Of a stretch of DNA of 64,000 nt, positions 43,214 to 51,830 are shown piece by piece. Position numbers and translations under genes: made by a program. The notes below the pieces were generated by a model. That model searched no databases. It was not told the DNA's origin and saw nothing but the letters and a program-made list of their open reading frames with translations. The DNA is from Pseudomonas sp. KUIN-1 (GTDB taxonomy: Bacteria; Pseudomonadota; Gammaproteobacteria; Pseudomonadales; Pseudomonadaceae): positions 3,410,001 to 3,474,000 of the forward strand of contig NZ_AP020337.1 of NCBI RefSeq assembly GCF_009176725.1. Direction: 5' to 3'. The number at the start of each line of letters is the position of its first letter. The first letter of the stretch is position 1.

Positions 43214-44278
43214 TCAGCCGGCAATCGCAGCGTTGAGTTGCACTTGCAGGGCTGCGGCATCCAGCTCCTGACCGATCAGCACCAGGTGCGTGGCACGCTC
43301 TTCATCGGCACGCCAGGCGCGGTCGAAATGCTTGTCGAAACGCGTGCCGACACCTTGAATCAGCAGGCGCATCGGCTTGCCGGGAATGGCCGCGAAGCCC
43401 TTCACACGCAGAATGCCGTGTTGCACCACCAGCTGATTCAGTGCATCGAGCAGGACTTTCTCATCGGCTTGCGGCAGCTTCAGGGAAATCGAATCGAACG
43501 CGTCGTGATCGTGGTCATCATGATCGTCATCGTCGTGGTGATCATGGTGGGTCTTGCGAGCGTCGATATGCAGCTCGGACTCGGCACCAACACCCAGCAG
43601 CACGCTGATCGGCAGGCGACCGCTGCTGGCTTCGATCACCTTGACCGCAGGCGGCAGCTCCTCGGCAACTTCGGCACGCACCGTCGCCAGACCTTCGGCG
43701 TCGATCATGTCGGCCTTGTTGAGGATCACCAGATCGGCGCTGGCCAGTTGATCGGCAAACAGTTCGTGCAGGGGCGACTCGTGGTCCAGGTTGGGATCGA
43801 GTTTGCGCTGCGCATCGACCTGATCCGGGAAGGCAGCGAAGGTACCGGCCAGTACCGCCGGGCTGTCGACCACCGTGATCACCGCATCGACCGTGCAGGC
43901 GTTGCGGATTTCCGGCCACTGAAAAGCCTGGACCAGCGGCTTGGGCAGCGCCAGCCCCGAGGTCTCGATCAGGATATGGTCCAGGTCACCACGGCGCGCG
44001 ACCAGTTCGCGCATCACCGGGAAGAACTCTTCCTGCACGGTGCAGCACAGGCAGCCATTGGCCAGTTCGTACACCCGGCCGTTGGCTTCTTCTTCGGTGC
44101 AGCCGATCGTGCACTGCTTGAGGATTTCTCCGTCGATGCCCAGCTCGCCGAACTCATTGACGATGACCGCAATGCGCCGCCCTTCGGCGTTGTCGAGCAT
44201 GTGCCGCAACAGGGTGGTCTTGCCCGAGCCGAGGAAGCCGGTGACGATGGTGACGGGAAGCTTGGCCAGTGTTTTCAT
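43214..44278 (-). CDS. cobW: CobW-type GTPase/metallochaperone
   Basis: A 354-aa G3E GTPase. The P-loop is VTIVTGFLGSGKTTLLRHML, the metal-binding C-x-C-C motif is ANGCLCCTV, ESGLALPKP-like switch is seen as ETSGLALPKPL, and the guanine-specificity motif is ILNKADM. A His/Asp-rich loop (DHHDDDDHDDHDHD) between the GTPase and the C-terminal domain suggests divalent metal, probably cobalt, binding. It likely supplies Co(II) to CobN. ATG 44278 follows AAGGG; an upstream in-frame start at 44470 would fall inside the riboswitch. First gene of the cobW-cobN-chlD operon. Confidence 0.94.
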   Translation of the reverse strand: MKTLAKLPVTIVTGFLGSGKTTLLRHMLDNAEGRRIAVIVNEFGELGIDGEILKQCTIGCTEEEANGRVYELANGCLCCTVQEEFFPVMRELVARRGDLDHILIETSGLALPKPLVQAFQWPEIRNACTVDAVITVVDSPAVLAGTFAAFPDQVDAQRKLDPNLDHESPLHELFADQLASADLVILNKADMIDAEGLATVRAEVAEELPPAVKVIEASSGRLPISVLLGVGAESELHIDARKTHHDHHDDDDHDDHDHDAFDSISLKLPQADEKVLLDALNQLVVQHGILRVKGFAAIPGKPMRLLIQGVGTRFDKHFDRAWRADEERATHLVLIGQELDAAALQVQLNAAIAG

Positions 44279-44404
44279 CAGGTGCCCTTTGGCAATGCGG
44301 CGGGCAAACAGGACGAGAACCGCATGCATGACACGCAGATCGGATCGCCACCGGATCACCCCGCCCGGTTGTAGTGAGAATTCTCCAGGGCCGCAGCATG
44401 TGTG

Positions 44405-44625
44405 GCCCGTTCGAGGCAGGTCTCCTGGCTCACGGCGGCGTGCGGCAGGCAATGAATAATGTGCCGACACGCATTCATCGCGCCTTCCCGCCGCAGCAGT
44501 GGCTGTGCAATGAACATGACCGTTTACAGTTGCGGGGGCAGCTGCGGCATGTACCGCATTCCCGTCTTAGCTCCACTGGGTGATGTTTTACCCGGGGAGA
44601 ACCTCGAACCGGCAAGGCTACGCAG
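44405..44625 (-). ncRNA. Cobalamin riboswitch controlling cobW-cobN-chlD
   Basis: On the minus strand the RNA shows the conserved core GCTGCCCCCGCAACTGTAA (near 44525-44547), GGGAAGGC followed by GATGAATG, and the B12 box GAGCCAGGAGACCTGCC (44415-44431). It ends about 130 nt before cobW, leaving room for an expression platform. Adenosylcobalamin binding normally represses such operons. Confidence 0.9.
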
Positions 44626-44689
44626 TGACTGCAGACAGGTCAATCGTTCAGATTGACGCTGCCCCGCCGCCCATGCTCTCCTGTACGCC

Positions 44690-44890
44690 TTGTTTCGGGT
44701 GCCCCTCACGGGGTGAAACGGGAAACCGGTGCGCTCGCGTTGTCGAGCAAGTCCGGTGCTGCCCCCGCAACGGTAAGCGAGCGTAGGTCTGATCCACTGT
44801 GCCACTGGCATGGGAAGGTGACCTTGCAGGCTTTGACGCATTGACGTCCTGGCCCCTCGCGAGCCCGGAGACCGGCCCGATATGCTTGCA
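44690..44890 (+). ncRNA. Cobalamin riboswitch controlling cbtB-cbtA
   Basis: On the plus strand the RNA runs from CGGGTGCCCCTCACGGGG through GGTGCTGCCCCCGCAACGGT (core, about 44755-44774) and GGGAAGGTG (44811-44819) to the B12 box GAGCCCGGAGACCGGCCC (44861-44878). It lies about 100 nt before cbtB. It is oriented back-to-back with the cobW riboswitch, about 65 bp apart. Confidence 0.88.
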
Positions 44891-44993
44891 ATGACAAACC
44901 CGCGGTGGGCGGGCGCAGTTGAAACCTCCGGCGTCTGCCGGCAGGTTCTTTTGCGCGTGGCCCACTTGCCGATTACCAACAAGAGGGAACGCC

Positions 44994-45176
44994 ATGTCGA
45001 CCATCAGCAGCCACGCCGCCGCACCCAGCTCCACACGCATTCAACGCCTGACCGCCGCCATCAGCGCTGCGCTTCTCGGCGCCTGCCTGGTGTACTTCGC
45101 CGGTTTCTCGCACATCGCGGCCGTACACAACGCGGCACACGATACCCGTCACAGCGCTGCCTTTCCTTGCCATTGA
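44994..45176 (+). CDS. cbtB: Cobalt transporter subunit CbtB
   Basis: A 60-aa protein with one transmembrane helix (IQRLTAAISAALLGACLVYF) and a C-terminal His-rich motif (HNAAHDTRHSAAFPCH) that fits metal binding. CbtB is the small partner of CbtA in B12-regulated cobalt uptake. ATG 44994 follows AGAGGGA. It is preceded by a cobalamin riboswitch and followed after 10 nt by cbtA. Confidence 0.88.
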   Translation: MSTISSHAAAPSSTRIQRLTAAISAALLGACLVYFAGFSHIAAVHNAAHDTRHSAAFPCH

Positions 45177-45186
45177 GGGCCACACA

Positions 45187-45909
45187 TTGTTCAAGCGAAT
45201 CGCCTATACCGCAGGTTTCACCGGCCTGCTCGCCGCCCTGCTGCTGACCCTGCTGCAAAGCCTGTGGGTGGTGCCGCTGATCCAGCAGGCCGAGACCTAC
45301 GAAAACGCGCCTGCCGAGCAACTGCATCAGCACGCGGACGGCGCGATGGCCGAACACAGCCATGCCCATGAAGAAGCGGCCTGGGAGCCCGAAAACGGCT
45401 GGCAGCGTGTGCTATCCACCACTGGCGGTAACCTGGTGGTCGCGGTGGGCTTTGCGCTGATGCTTGCCGGGCTTTACACCCTGCGCGCGCCGGGTCGCAC
45501 CGTGCAAGGCGCATGGTGGGGGCTGGCGGGTTTTGCCGTGTTCGTGCTGGCCCCCACCTTTGGCCTGCCACCCGAACTGCCAGGCACAGCCGCGGCCGAG
45601 CTGAGCCAGCGGCAGTTGTGGTGGCTCGGCGCTGCCGCGTCGACTGCCGCCGGGCTGGCCTTGCTGGTGTTCGGTCAGAACTGGCTGCTCAAAGCACTGG
45701 GTGTGGCGATTTTGCTGGTCCCGCATGTGCTTGGCGCGCCACAGCCGCTGGTCCATGAAAGCCTTGCTCCCGAGGCGCTGGAATCGCAGTTCATGATGGC
45801 CTCGCTGCTGACCAACGCGCTGTTCTGGGTCGCGCTGGGATTGATCAGTGCCTGGCTGTTCCGCAGAAACGATGTGCATAACGACAATGTCGACCTGCAT
45901 CAAGCCTGA
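45187..45909 (+). CDS. cbtA: Cobalt transporter subunit CbtA
   Basis: A 240-aa inner-membrane protein with five to six helices (GFTGLLAALLLTLLQSLWVV; NLVVAVGFALMLAGLYTL; further ones later). A His-rich periplasmic segment (HQHADGAMAEHSHAHEE) supports metal binding. The start is a TTG at 45187 with GAGGG 7 nt upstream; no ATG is close. Predicted function is cobalt import for B12 synthesis with CbtB. The 3' end overlaps cobE. Confidence 0.9.
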   Translation: MFKRIAYTAGFTGLLAALLLTLLQSLWVVPLIQQAETYENAPAEQLHQHADGAMAEHSHAHEEAAWEPENGWQRVLSTTGGNLVVAVGFALMLAGLYTLRAPGRTVQGAWWGLAGFAVFVLAPTFGLPPELPGTAAAELSQRQLWWLGAAASTAAGLALLVFGQNWLLKALGVAILLVPHVLGAPQPLVHESLAPEALESQFMMASLLTNALFWVALGLISAWLFRRNDVHNDNVDLHQA

Positions 45910-46336
45910 TCCAGCGACGCTTCAACCCGGCGCAGCACTGGTGGCAGGGCTGGGCTGTCGGCGCGGCTGCTCGGCTGCGCTGTTGCGCGATCTGCTCGAG
46001 CAAAGCCTGCAGGCACTTGAGCTGGACATCGGCCGGGTGACCGCGCTGGCGTCCATCGACCTGAAACAAACCGAGCCCGGCCTGCTTGAGCTGGCCGGGC
46101 AACTTGCAGTGCCGCTGGTGTGCTTCAACGCTGCGCAACTGGTGGCCTGGGAACTGCACCTCACGCACCGTTCTGCGCAGGTGTTCCAGAGCACTGGCTG
46201 TCATGGCGTCGCCGAAGGCTCGGCTCTGGCGCTGGCGGCGCAACTGGGAGACGGTACCGCCACGCTGCTGATCGAACGGCAGAAAAGCGCGCAGGCCACA
46301 TTTGCCTTGGCAATCAGCCCTGCGCACAGCGGATAA
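45887..46336 (+). CDS. cobE: CobE/CbiG C-terminal-like cobalamin biosynthesis protein
   Basis: A protein of about 149 aa whose opening GAALVAGLGCRRGCSAALLR and middle LASIDLKQTEPGLLELAGQL match CobE and the C-terminal domain of CbiG. VFQSTGCHGVAEGSALALA is also family-typical. In the anaerobic pathway CbiG opens the lactone of cobalt-precorrin-5A; in the aerobic pathway the CobE role is less defined. The start is uncertain, as ATGs at 45872 and 45887 both overlap cbtA and neither has a strong site. The gene lies 32 nt before cobM. Confidence 0.88.
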   Translation: MSTCIKPDPATLQPGAALVAGLGCRRGCSAALLRDLLEQSLQALELDIGRVTALASIDLKQTEPGLLELAGQLAVPLVCFNAAQLVAWELHLTHRSAQVFQSTGCHGVAEGSALALAAQLGDGTATLLIERQKSAQATFALAISPAHSG

Positions 46337-46368
46337 TCTCCCCGCGCTCATTCACCCCGGAGAATTCA

Positions 46369-47118
46369 TTGACTGTCTATTTCATCGGCGCAGGCCCTGG
46401 CGATCCCGAGCTGATCACCGTCAAGGGCCAACGCCTGATTCGCAGCTGCCCGGTCATTATCTACGCAGGCTCGCTGGTGCCCCTCGCCGTTCTGGAGGGC
46501 CATCAGGCCGTGCAGGTGACCAACAGCGCCGAGCTGCACCTGGAGCAGATCATCGATCTGATCAAGCGCGCGCACGCACAAGGCCAGGATGTGGCACGCG
46601 TGCACTCCGGGGACCCAAGCCTGTATGGCGCTATCGGCGAGCAGATCCGCCATCTGCGCGAACTGAACATTCCGTTCGAAATCATTCCGGGGGTCACCGC
46701 GACCGCTGCCTGCGCTGCGCTGCTGGGCGTCGAGCTGACCCTGCCGGACGTTTCGCAGAGCGTGATTCTGACCCGCTATGCCGACAAGACCTCAATGCCC
46801 AGCGGCGAGGAACTGGCCAGCCTGGCCAGCCATCGGGCAACCATGGCGATTCATCTGGGAGTGAACAACCTGCAGCGGATCGTCGAGGAGCTCATGCCAC
46901 ATTACGGCGCCGATTGCCCGATTGCAGTGGTGCACCGCGCCAGCTGGCCGGACCAGGACTGGGCCGTTGGCACGCTGGCGGATATTGAGGAAAAGGTACA
47001 GGCCAAGGGCTTTCGCCGGACCGCACTGATTCTGGTCGGACGTGTGCTTGCCGATGACACCTTCAGCGAGTCCTCGCTGTACCGCGCTGGGCATGCCCAC
47101 TTGTTCAGGCCGTTGTAG
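46369..47118 (+). CDS. cobM: Precorrin-4 C11-methyltransferase
   Basis: A 249-aa SAM-dependent tetrapyrrole methyltransferase. The N-terminus VYFIGAGPGDPELITVKGQR is the family signature; VHSGDPSLYGAIGEQ and IPGVTATAACAALLG follow. The enzyme methylates C11 in the corrin ring path. The start is a TTG at 46369 with CCGGAGAA upstream (GGAG, 6-nt spacer); an in-frame ORF extends into cobE but is not needed. Last gene of cbtB-cbtA-cobE-cobM. Confidence 0.95.
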   Translation: MTVYFIGAGPGDPELITVKGQRLIRSCPVIIYAGSLVPLAVLEGHQAVQVTNSAELHLEQIIDLIKRAHAQGQDVARVHSGDPSLYGAIGEQIRHLRELNIPFEIIPGVTATAACAALLGVELTLPDVSQSVILTRYADKTSMPSGEELASLASHRATMAIHLGVNNLQRIVEELMPHYGADCPIAVVHRASWPDQDWAVGTLADIEEKVQAKGFRRTALILVGRVLADDTFSESSLYRAGHAHLFRPL

Positions 47119-47158
47119 TCAGTACCTCTACGCGGCACGACGATCGCATCGCGTAATG

Positions 47159-47190
47159 AAAAGCGTGCCAACGCTGAGCTGGCACGCTGA
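47159..47190 (-). terminator. Rho-independent terminator after iorAB
   Basis: A perfect 9-bp stem AGCGTGCCA/TGGCACGCT (about 47161-47169 with 47179-47187) is followed on the minus strand by TTTCATT. It lies about 18 nt after the stop of the indolepyruvate oxidoreductase gene and may also limit cobM read-through. Confidence 0.65.
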
Positions 47191-47205
47191 TTGGTATTGC
47201 GCTCC

Positions 47206-50200
47206 TCAGGCAGCCGCCTCATACAGCTTCGGCGCAGCCACTTCGCCGCTTTCCAGGCTCTTGCGCAGAATATCGGCCTGCACGGCAGCCGCCTTCATGG
47301 CGCTTTCCTTGATGTAGCCATAGCCGCGAATGCGTTCCGGCAGGCGTGCCAGACTCAAGGCGGTGTGGCGATTCTGCGCCTGAAGGTGCTGCAGGATCAG
47401 TTCGACATCGCTGACATAGCGGTCAATCAGCGCCCTCTCCTGCTGACGCTCAAGACTGCGACCGAACGGATCGAGCGCCGTGCCACGGAGGAATTTGAAT
47501 CTCGCCAGCACATCGAAAGCGCGCAGCATCCACGGGCCAAAGCTGCGTTTGCGCGGTAACCCGTTGTGCGGATCGCGCTTGGCCAGCCACGACGGTGCCA
47601 GATGAAACTCCAGTCGATAGTCGCCTTCGAACTGCGCTTGCAACTGGCGGGTAAACTCGCCGTTGCTGTAAAGCCGCGCCACTTCGTATTCGTCCTTGTA
47701 GGCCAGCAATTTGAAGTAGTTGAACGCCACCGCCTCGGTCAGCGTCGGCTGCTGACCGGGAAATGCCCGCGATTCGCTGTCGCGCACGCGTTGCACCAAC
47801 GCCAGATAGCGCTTCGCGTAGGCAGCGTTCTGATACTGCTTCAAGGCATCGACGTTACTCTGGATACGCTGATCAAGGTCCACCGATTGCGGCTCGCTGA
47901 CCTTGTCTTGTGGATTGACGAAGGCCTCCACAGCGGCGGGATCATGCGCGGTACGACGCCCCCAGAGAAACGCCTGCTGATTCAGGTTGACCGCTACGCC
48001 GTTGAGTTCGATGGCCTTCTCGATGGCCGCCGAGGTCAATGGAATCAGGCCCAACTGGAACGCATAGCCGAGCATGAACAGGTTGCTGGCGATGCTGTCG
48101 CCCATCAGTCGGGTGGCCAGTGACGTGGCTTCGACAAAGTGGGTCTTCGCCGCGCCGACCGCCTCAATGATGGTCTGCTTCATGGCTTCGGCCGGAAACA
48201 CGGCATCCGGATTACGCGTGAACTCGGCGGTCGGTGTTTGCTGGCTGTTGACCACCGCATGGGAAATCTTGCTGTCGAGCTTGGCGATCGCGTCCGGGCC
48301 GGCAGCCACCAGCAAGTCACAGCCGAGCAGCAGGTGCGCTTCACCGGCGGCGATACGCACGGCAAACAGGTCCTCCTGGCGCGCGGCAATGCGGATATGG
48401 CTGACCACCGGACCGAATTTCTGTGCCAGACCAGCCTGATCGAGCACGCTGCAGCCCTTGCCTTCCAGATTCGCGGCATAGCCCAGCATCGCGCCGACGG
48501 TGGTCACCCCTGTGCCGCCGACACCCGGCAGGAGAATATTGAACGGCCTGTCGAGCGACGGCAGCACCGGTTCCGGCAGACGCGCGAATGCTTCGACCTG
48601 CTTGGGCAACGCAGGCTTGCGCAGTTTGCCGCCATGCACGGTGACGAAGCTCGGGCAGAAACCCTCGACGCAACTGAAATCCTTGTTGCAGGCGCTCTGA
48701 TCGATTTCGCGCTTGCGCCCCTGCGCGGTTTCCTTGGGCAGCACAGACAGGCACCCGGATTTGACCCCGCAATCGCCGCAGCCCTCGCACACTGCCGGGT
48801 TTATCAACGCGCGCTTTTCCAGATTGGGCATGGTGCCGCGTTTGCGACGGCGGCGCTTTTCAGTGGCGCAGGTCTGGTCGTAGATGATGACCGACACGCC
48901 TTTGAACTCGCGCAACTCGCGCTGCACGCTGTCCAGATCGCGCCGATGATGAAAGGTGGTAATCGGCGCGAAGTCCTCACGACTCGGGTACTTGTCCGGT
49001 TCGTCGGAAACCAGCGCGATGCGCAGCACGCCTTCGTTGAACACCTGACGGCTCAGTTGATCGACGCGCAGCACGCCGTCGATCGGCTGGCCACCGGTCA
49101 TGGCCACCGCATCGTTATAGAGAATCTTGTAAGTAATGTTGACCTTGGAGGCCACCGCCGCACGCAGCGCCAGGTGACCCGAGTGAAAATAGGTACCGTC
49201 GCCCAGGTTCTGGAAAACGTGTGGGGTTTCGGTGAACGGCGCCTGACCGATCCAGGTCACGCCCTCGCCGCCCATCTGGGTAAACGTGTCGGTTTCGCGG
49301 TCCATCCAGATGGTCATGTAATGGCAGCCGATCCCGGCCAGGGCGCGGCTGCCCTCCGGCACCTTTGTCGAGGTGTTGTGCGGGCAGCCGGAGCAGAAAT
49401 GCGGGGTGCGCTGGGTGTTGAACAGCGGCGCCTGCAGCGCTTGCTCCTTGTCACTGAGAAACTGCAGGCGCGCTTCGATCTGCGGGCTGCTGTAGAACGG
49501 CGCGAGGCGTTTGGCGATCACCCTGGCAATCATCGCCGGAGTCAGCTCGCTGAGGTTCGGCAGCAGTGAGCGGCCCTGCTCGTCGAACTCGCCGACCACC
49601 ACCGGCCGGCGTTCCACGGGCCAGTTGTAGAGCTGACCGGTCAACTGGTCTTCAATGACACTGCGTTTTTCCTCGACCACCAGAATTTCGTCCAGCCCTT
49701 CGGCAAAATCGTGCACCGATACCGGTTCCAGCGGCCAGCTCATGCCGACCTTGAGCACGCGAATCCCGACCTTCTCGCACAGTTCCTGATCGATACCCAG
49801 CTCTTCGAGGGCCTGGCGCACGTCCAGATAGGACTTGCCGGTGGTGATGATGCCCAGCCGGGGTTGCGCAGAATCGATCACCACCTTGTTGAGCTGGTTG
49901 GCGCGAGCGAAGGCCCTGGCTGCGTAGATCTTGTAGGTATTGAGTCGCGCTTCCTGAGCCAGCGGCGGATCCGGCCAGCGGATGTGCAAGCCGCCTTCGG
50001 GCAGATCGAAATCGTCGGGGATACGGGTTTTGATCCGCAATGGATCGACCTCGACCACCGCGGAAGAGTCGACGTTCTCGGCAATGGTCTTCATCGCCAC
50101 CCAGCAACCGCTGTAGCGCGACAGCTCCCAGCCAATGATGCCGTAGTCGAGAATCTCCTGGACATTACTGGGGTTGAGCACGGGGATCATCGAGGCGATG

Positions 50201-50688
50201 AACGCATGCTCGCTCTGATGGGCGATGGTCGATGATTTGCAGCCGTGGTCGTCGCCCGCCAGGATCAGCACACCGCCATTGGCGGCAACACCGGCTGAGT
50301 TACCGTGCTTGAACACATCACCGCAGCGATCTACACCCGGCCCCTTGCCGTACCAGAGAGCGAACACGCCATCGTACTTGCCATGCGGGAACAGGTTGAC
50401 CTGTTGACTGCCCCAGACCGCCGTGGCGGCCAGTTCTTCGTTGATGCCCGGCTGAAAATGGATAGCGTTTTGCTGCAGGTAGTCCTTGGCGTCCCAAAGG
50501 CTCTTGTCCAGATTGCCCAGCGGCGAACCGCGGTAGCCAGAGATAAACCCGGCAGTGTTCAGACCCCGCGCCTCATCACGCTGCTTTTGCAGCATCGGCA
50601 GGCGGGTCAGGGCCTGTGTGCCGGTCAGGTACAGATTGCCGGTGGCAAGCCGGTATTTATCATCCAGACGAATATCAGCCAGGGACAT
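47206..50688 (-). CDS. Fused indolepyruvate:ferredoxin oxidoreductase
   Basis: A 1160-aa fusion of IorA-like (TPP-binding, N-terminal and middle) and IorB-like (gamma, about 730-920) parts. Visible are the N-terminal GFISGYRGSPLGNLD, the TPP region GIGCHYMTIWMDRETDTF, and the iron-sulfur cluster ligands NPAVCEGCGDCGVKSGCLSV with a further Cys cluster (ACNKDFSCVEGFCPSF). The gamma domain begins LLPGVGGTGVTTVGAMLGYA. It decarboxylates aryl-pyruvates to aryl-acetyl-CoA. A divergent Lrp-type regulator suggests amino-acid-responsive control. ATG 50688 is preceded by AGAGG. Confidence 0.92.
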   Translation of the reverse strand: MSLADIRLDDKYRLATGNLYLTGTQALTRLPMLQKQRDEARGLNTAGFISGYRGSPLGNLDKSLWDAKDYLQQNAIHFQPGINEELAATAVWGSQQVNLFPHGKYDGVFALWYGKGPGVDRCGDVFKHGNSAGVAANGGVLILAGDDHGCKSSTIAHQSEHAFIASMIPVLNPSNVQEILDYGIIGWELSRYSGCWVAMKTIAENVDSSAVVEVDPLRIKTRIPDDFDLPEGGLHIRWPDPPLAQEARLNTYKIYAARAFARANQLNKVVIDSAQPRLGIITTGKSYLDVRQALEELGIDQELCEKVGIRVLKVGMSWPLEPVSVHDFAEGLDEILVVEEKRSVIEDQLTGQLYNWPVERRPVVVGEFDEQGRSLLPNLSELTPAMIARVIAKRLAPFYSSPQIEARLQFLSDKEQALQAPLFNTQRTPHFCSGCPHNTSTKVPEGSRALAGIGCHYMTIWMDRETDTFTQMGGEGVTWIGQAPFTETPHVFQNLGDGTYFHSGHLALRAAVASKVNITYKILYNDAVAMTGGQPIDGVLRVDQLSRQVFNEGVLRIALVSDEPDKYPSREDFAPITTFHHRRDLDSVQRELREFKGVSVIIYDQTCATEKRRRRKRGTMPNLEKRALINPAVCEGCGDCGVKSGCLSVLPKETAQGRKREIDQSACNKDFSCVEGFCPSFVTVHGGKLRKPALPKQVEAFARLPEPVLPSLDRPFNILLPGVGGTGVTTVGAMLGYAANLEGKGCSVLDQAGLAQKFGPVVSHIRIAARQEDLFAVRIAAGEAHLLLGCDLLVAAGPDAIAKLDSKISHAVVNSQQTPTAEFTRNPDAVFPAEAMKQTIIEAVGAAKTHFVEATSLATRLMGDSIASNLFMLGYAFQLGLIPLTSAAIEKAIELNGVAVNLNQQAFLWGRRTAHDPAAVEAFVNPQDKVSEPQSVDLDQRIQSNVDALKQYQNAAYAKRYLALVQRVRDSESRAFPGQQPTLTEAVAFNYFKLLAYKDEYEVARLYSNGEFTRQLQAQFEGDYRLEFHLAPSWLAKRDPHNGLPRKRSFGPWMLRAFDVLARFKFLRGTALDPFGRSLERQQERALIDRYVSDVELILQHLQAQNRHTALSLARLPERIRGYGYIKESAMKAAAVQADILRKSLESGEVAAPKLYEAAA

Positions 50689-50861
50689 GCGAATACCTCT
50701 CTTGTTCTTATAGGGTCAGGTCTTGTACGCCGGGACGGTCCTGCCCGGCAGCCTTGCAACTAGACTGCCAGCAGCAAAGAGGCTTTTTCTTTCTAAATGC
50801 GCGCAAATCTGCTGATATTGAGCATGCTTTTTTCGACCAGAACAAAAAACAAGGTCAATTC

Positions 50862-51329
50862 ATGCAGCCAAAATTGAGCCCCATCGATCGCAAGATTCTT
50901 CGTCTGCTGCAACATGACGCCAGCCTGTCGGCCGCGGAAATCGCCGAACGGGTCGAGCTGTCGCAATCGCCCTGCTGGAGGCGTATTCACCGGCTTCAGG
51001 AAGACGGGGTGATCGAACGCACGGTCGCCCTGCTCAGTACCCAGAAGCTGGGACTGAGCATGACCGTATTCGTCGAGGTCAAGCTGTCAGGCCATGGCCG
51101 CCGCTATCTGGCCGAGTTCGAGGAGGCAATCATCGGCCACCCCGAGGTGCTGGAGTGCTACACGATGGCCGGGGGGATGGATTTCATGCTCAAGGTTGTG
51201 GCTCAGGACATCGCCAGCTACGAACGCTTTCTACGTGATCATTTGCTGCAATTGCCCCACGTCCACGAGGCCCACTCGAACATCGCCATGAGCACGGTAA
51301 AGCGCACCACGGAGCTGCCGCTGGACTAG
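50862..51329 (+). CDS. Lrp/AsnC family transcriptional regulator
   Basis: A 155-aa regulator. The HTH is LSAAEIAERVELSQSPCWRR (about 22-41), followed by the RAM effector domain (LGLSMTVFVEVKLSGHGRRY, GHPEVLECYTMAGGMDFMLK). The length is typical. AAGGTC precedes ATG 50862; the frame is open upstream to 50616 but that part overlaps the iorAB start. Divergent from the indolepyruvate oxidoreductase gene, its probable target. A stem-loop AATCCGCC/GGCGGATT (51359-51385) follows. Confidence 0.93.
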   Translation: MQPKLSPIDRKILRLLQHDASLSAAEIAERVELSQSPCWRRIHRLQEDGVIERTVALLSTQKLGLSMTVFVEVKLSGHGRRYLAEFEEAIIGHPEVLECYTMAGGMDFMLKVVAQDIASYERFLRDHLLQLPHVHEAHSNIAMSTVKRTTELPLD

Positions 51330-51356
51330 ACGATATCGGGGGAAAATCGAGCAAAG

Positions 51357-51386
51357 AAAATCCGCCGAGCGAGCGCTGGCGGATTA
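51357..51386 (+). terminator. Possible terminator after the Lrp gene
   Basis: A perfect 8-bp stem AATCCGCC/GGCGGATT (51359-51366 with 51378-51385) lies 30 nt after the Lrp stop. Only a short T stretch follows, so efficiency is uncertain. Confidence 0.45.
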
Positions 51387-51414
51387 TCGGTATCAATGAG
51401 GGCAATAAAAACAT

Positions 51415-51446
51415 TTGACTTGCAAATGATAATGATTATTATTGCA
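51415..51446 (+). promoter_or_regulatory. Promoter with Fur box for the PrrF-type sRNA
   Basis: A -35 TTGACT (51415-51420) and a -10 TATTAT (51437-51442) are 16 nt apart. The stretch 51428-51446 (GATAATGATTATTATTGCA) matches 14 of 19 positions of the Fur consensus GATAATGATAATCATTATC and covers the -10. This predicts repression by Fe-Fur and expression under iron starvation. Confidence 0.85.
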
Positions 51447-51449
51447 TCA

Positions 51450-51560
51450 GCGGGTCGCGAGACTCGCTGGATAACCCGGAAGTCTTAGGTCGGCTTCCAG
51501 ATTATCTCCTCATCAGGCTAATCACGGTTTTTGACCCGGCTTTTTGCCGGGTCTTTTTTT
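51450..51560 (+). ncRNA. prrF: PrrF-type iron-responsive small RNA
   Basis: The RNA contains the conserved PrrF antisense core GATTATCTCCTCATCAGGCT (51500-51519; first base G at 51500), continuing AATCACGGTTTTTGACCCGG. It ends in the terminator GACCCGGC...GCCGGGTC plus TTTTTTT (51533-51560). PrrF RNAs act with Hfq to repress iron-using proteins such as sodB, sdh and acn when iron is low. The 5' end is estimated from the promoter; only one copy is in the window, unlike the tandem pair of P. aeruginosa. Confidence 0.9.
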
Positions 51561-51727
51561 GGTTCTTTCTTTATGGTTTCGCTGCTTCAGGCTAATGAAG
51601 TCTGGGTATTGCGCGGTGTGTTGCAATGACGCGGATCATAGCAAAAGCGCCTCGATCAAGGCCATGCTTTTAGGGCAAAAACGCCTGGATGCGGCAGATA
51701 AAACGTAAATGCTGGGACTTTTCACTT

Positions 51728-51746
51728 GAGAATGATTCTCGTATTC
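51728..51746 (+). promoter_or_regulatory. Second Fur box, upstream of the sigma4/FecR-N fusion gene
   Basis: GAGAATGATTCTCGTATTC matches 13 of 19 positions of the Fur consensus. It lies about 95 nt before the start of the following gene, a normal operator position. It suggests that this gene is also iron-repressed. Confidence 0.65.
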
Positions 51747-51797
51747 ATTAGTCTACGCTTGTCACGGACGCTACCCAACATCGCAAGGAAGATTCCC

Positions 51798-51830
51798 ATG
51801 GACGACCAGCGAGCGATACATCATGAGTAA
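51798..51830 (+). CDS. Ten-codon leader ORF overlapping the next start
   Basis: ATG 51798 has a strong AAGGAAGA site and encodes MDDQRAIHHE before a TAA at 51828-51830. The next gene starts at ATG 51823, inside this leader. Termination at TAA would put ribosomes on the downstream start, as in translational coupling. It may be the remnant of a lost upstream gene end (for example an ECF sigma gene). Confidence 0.4.
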   Translation: MDDQRAIHHE

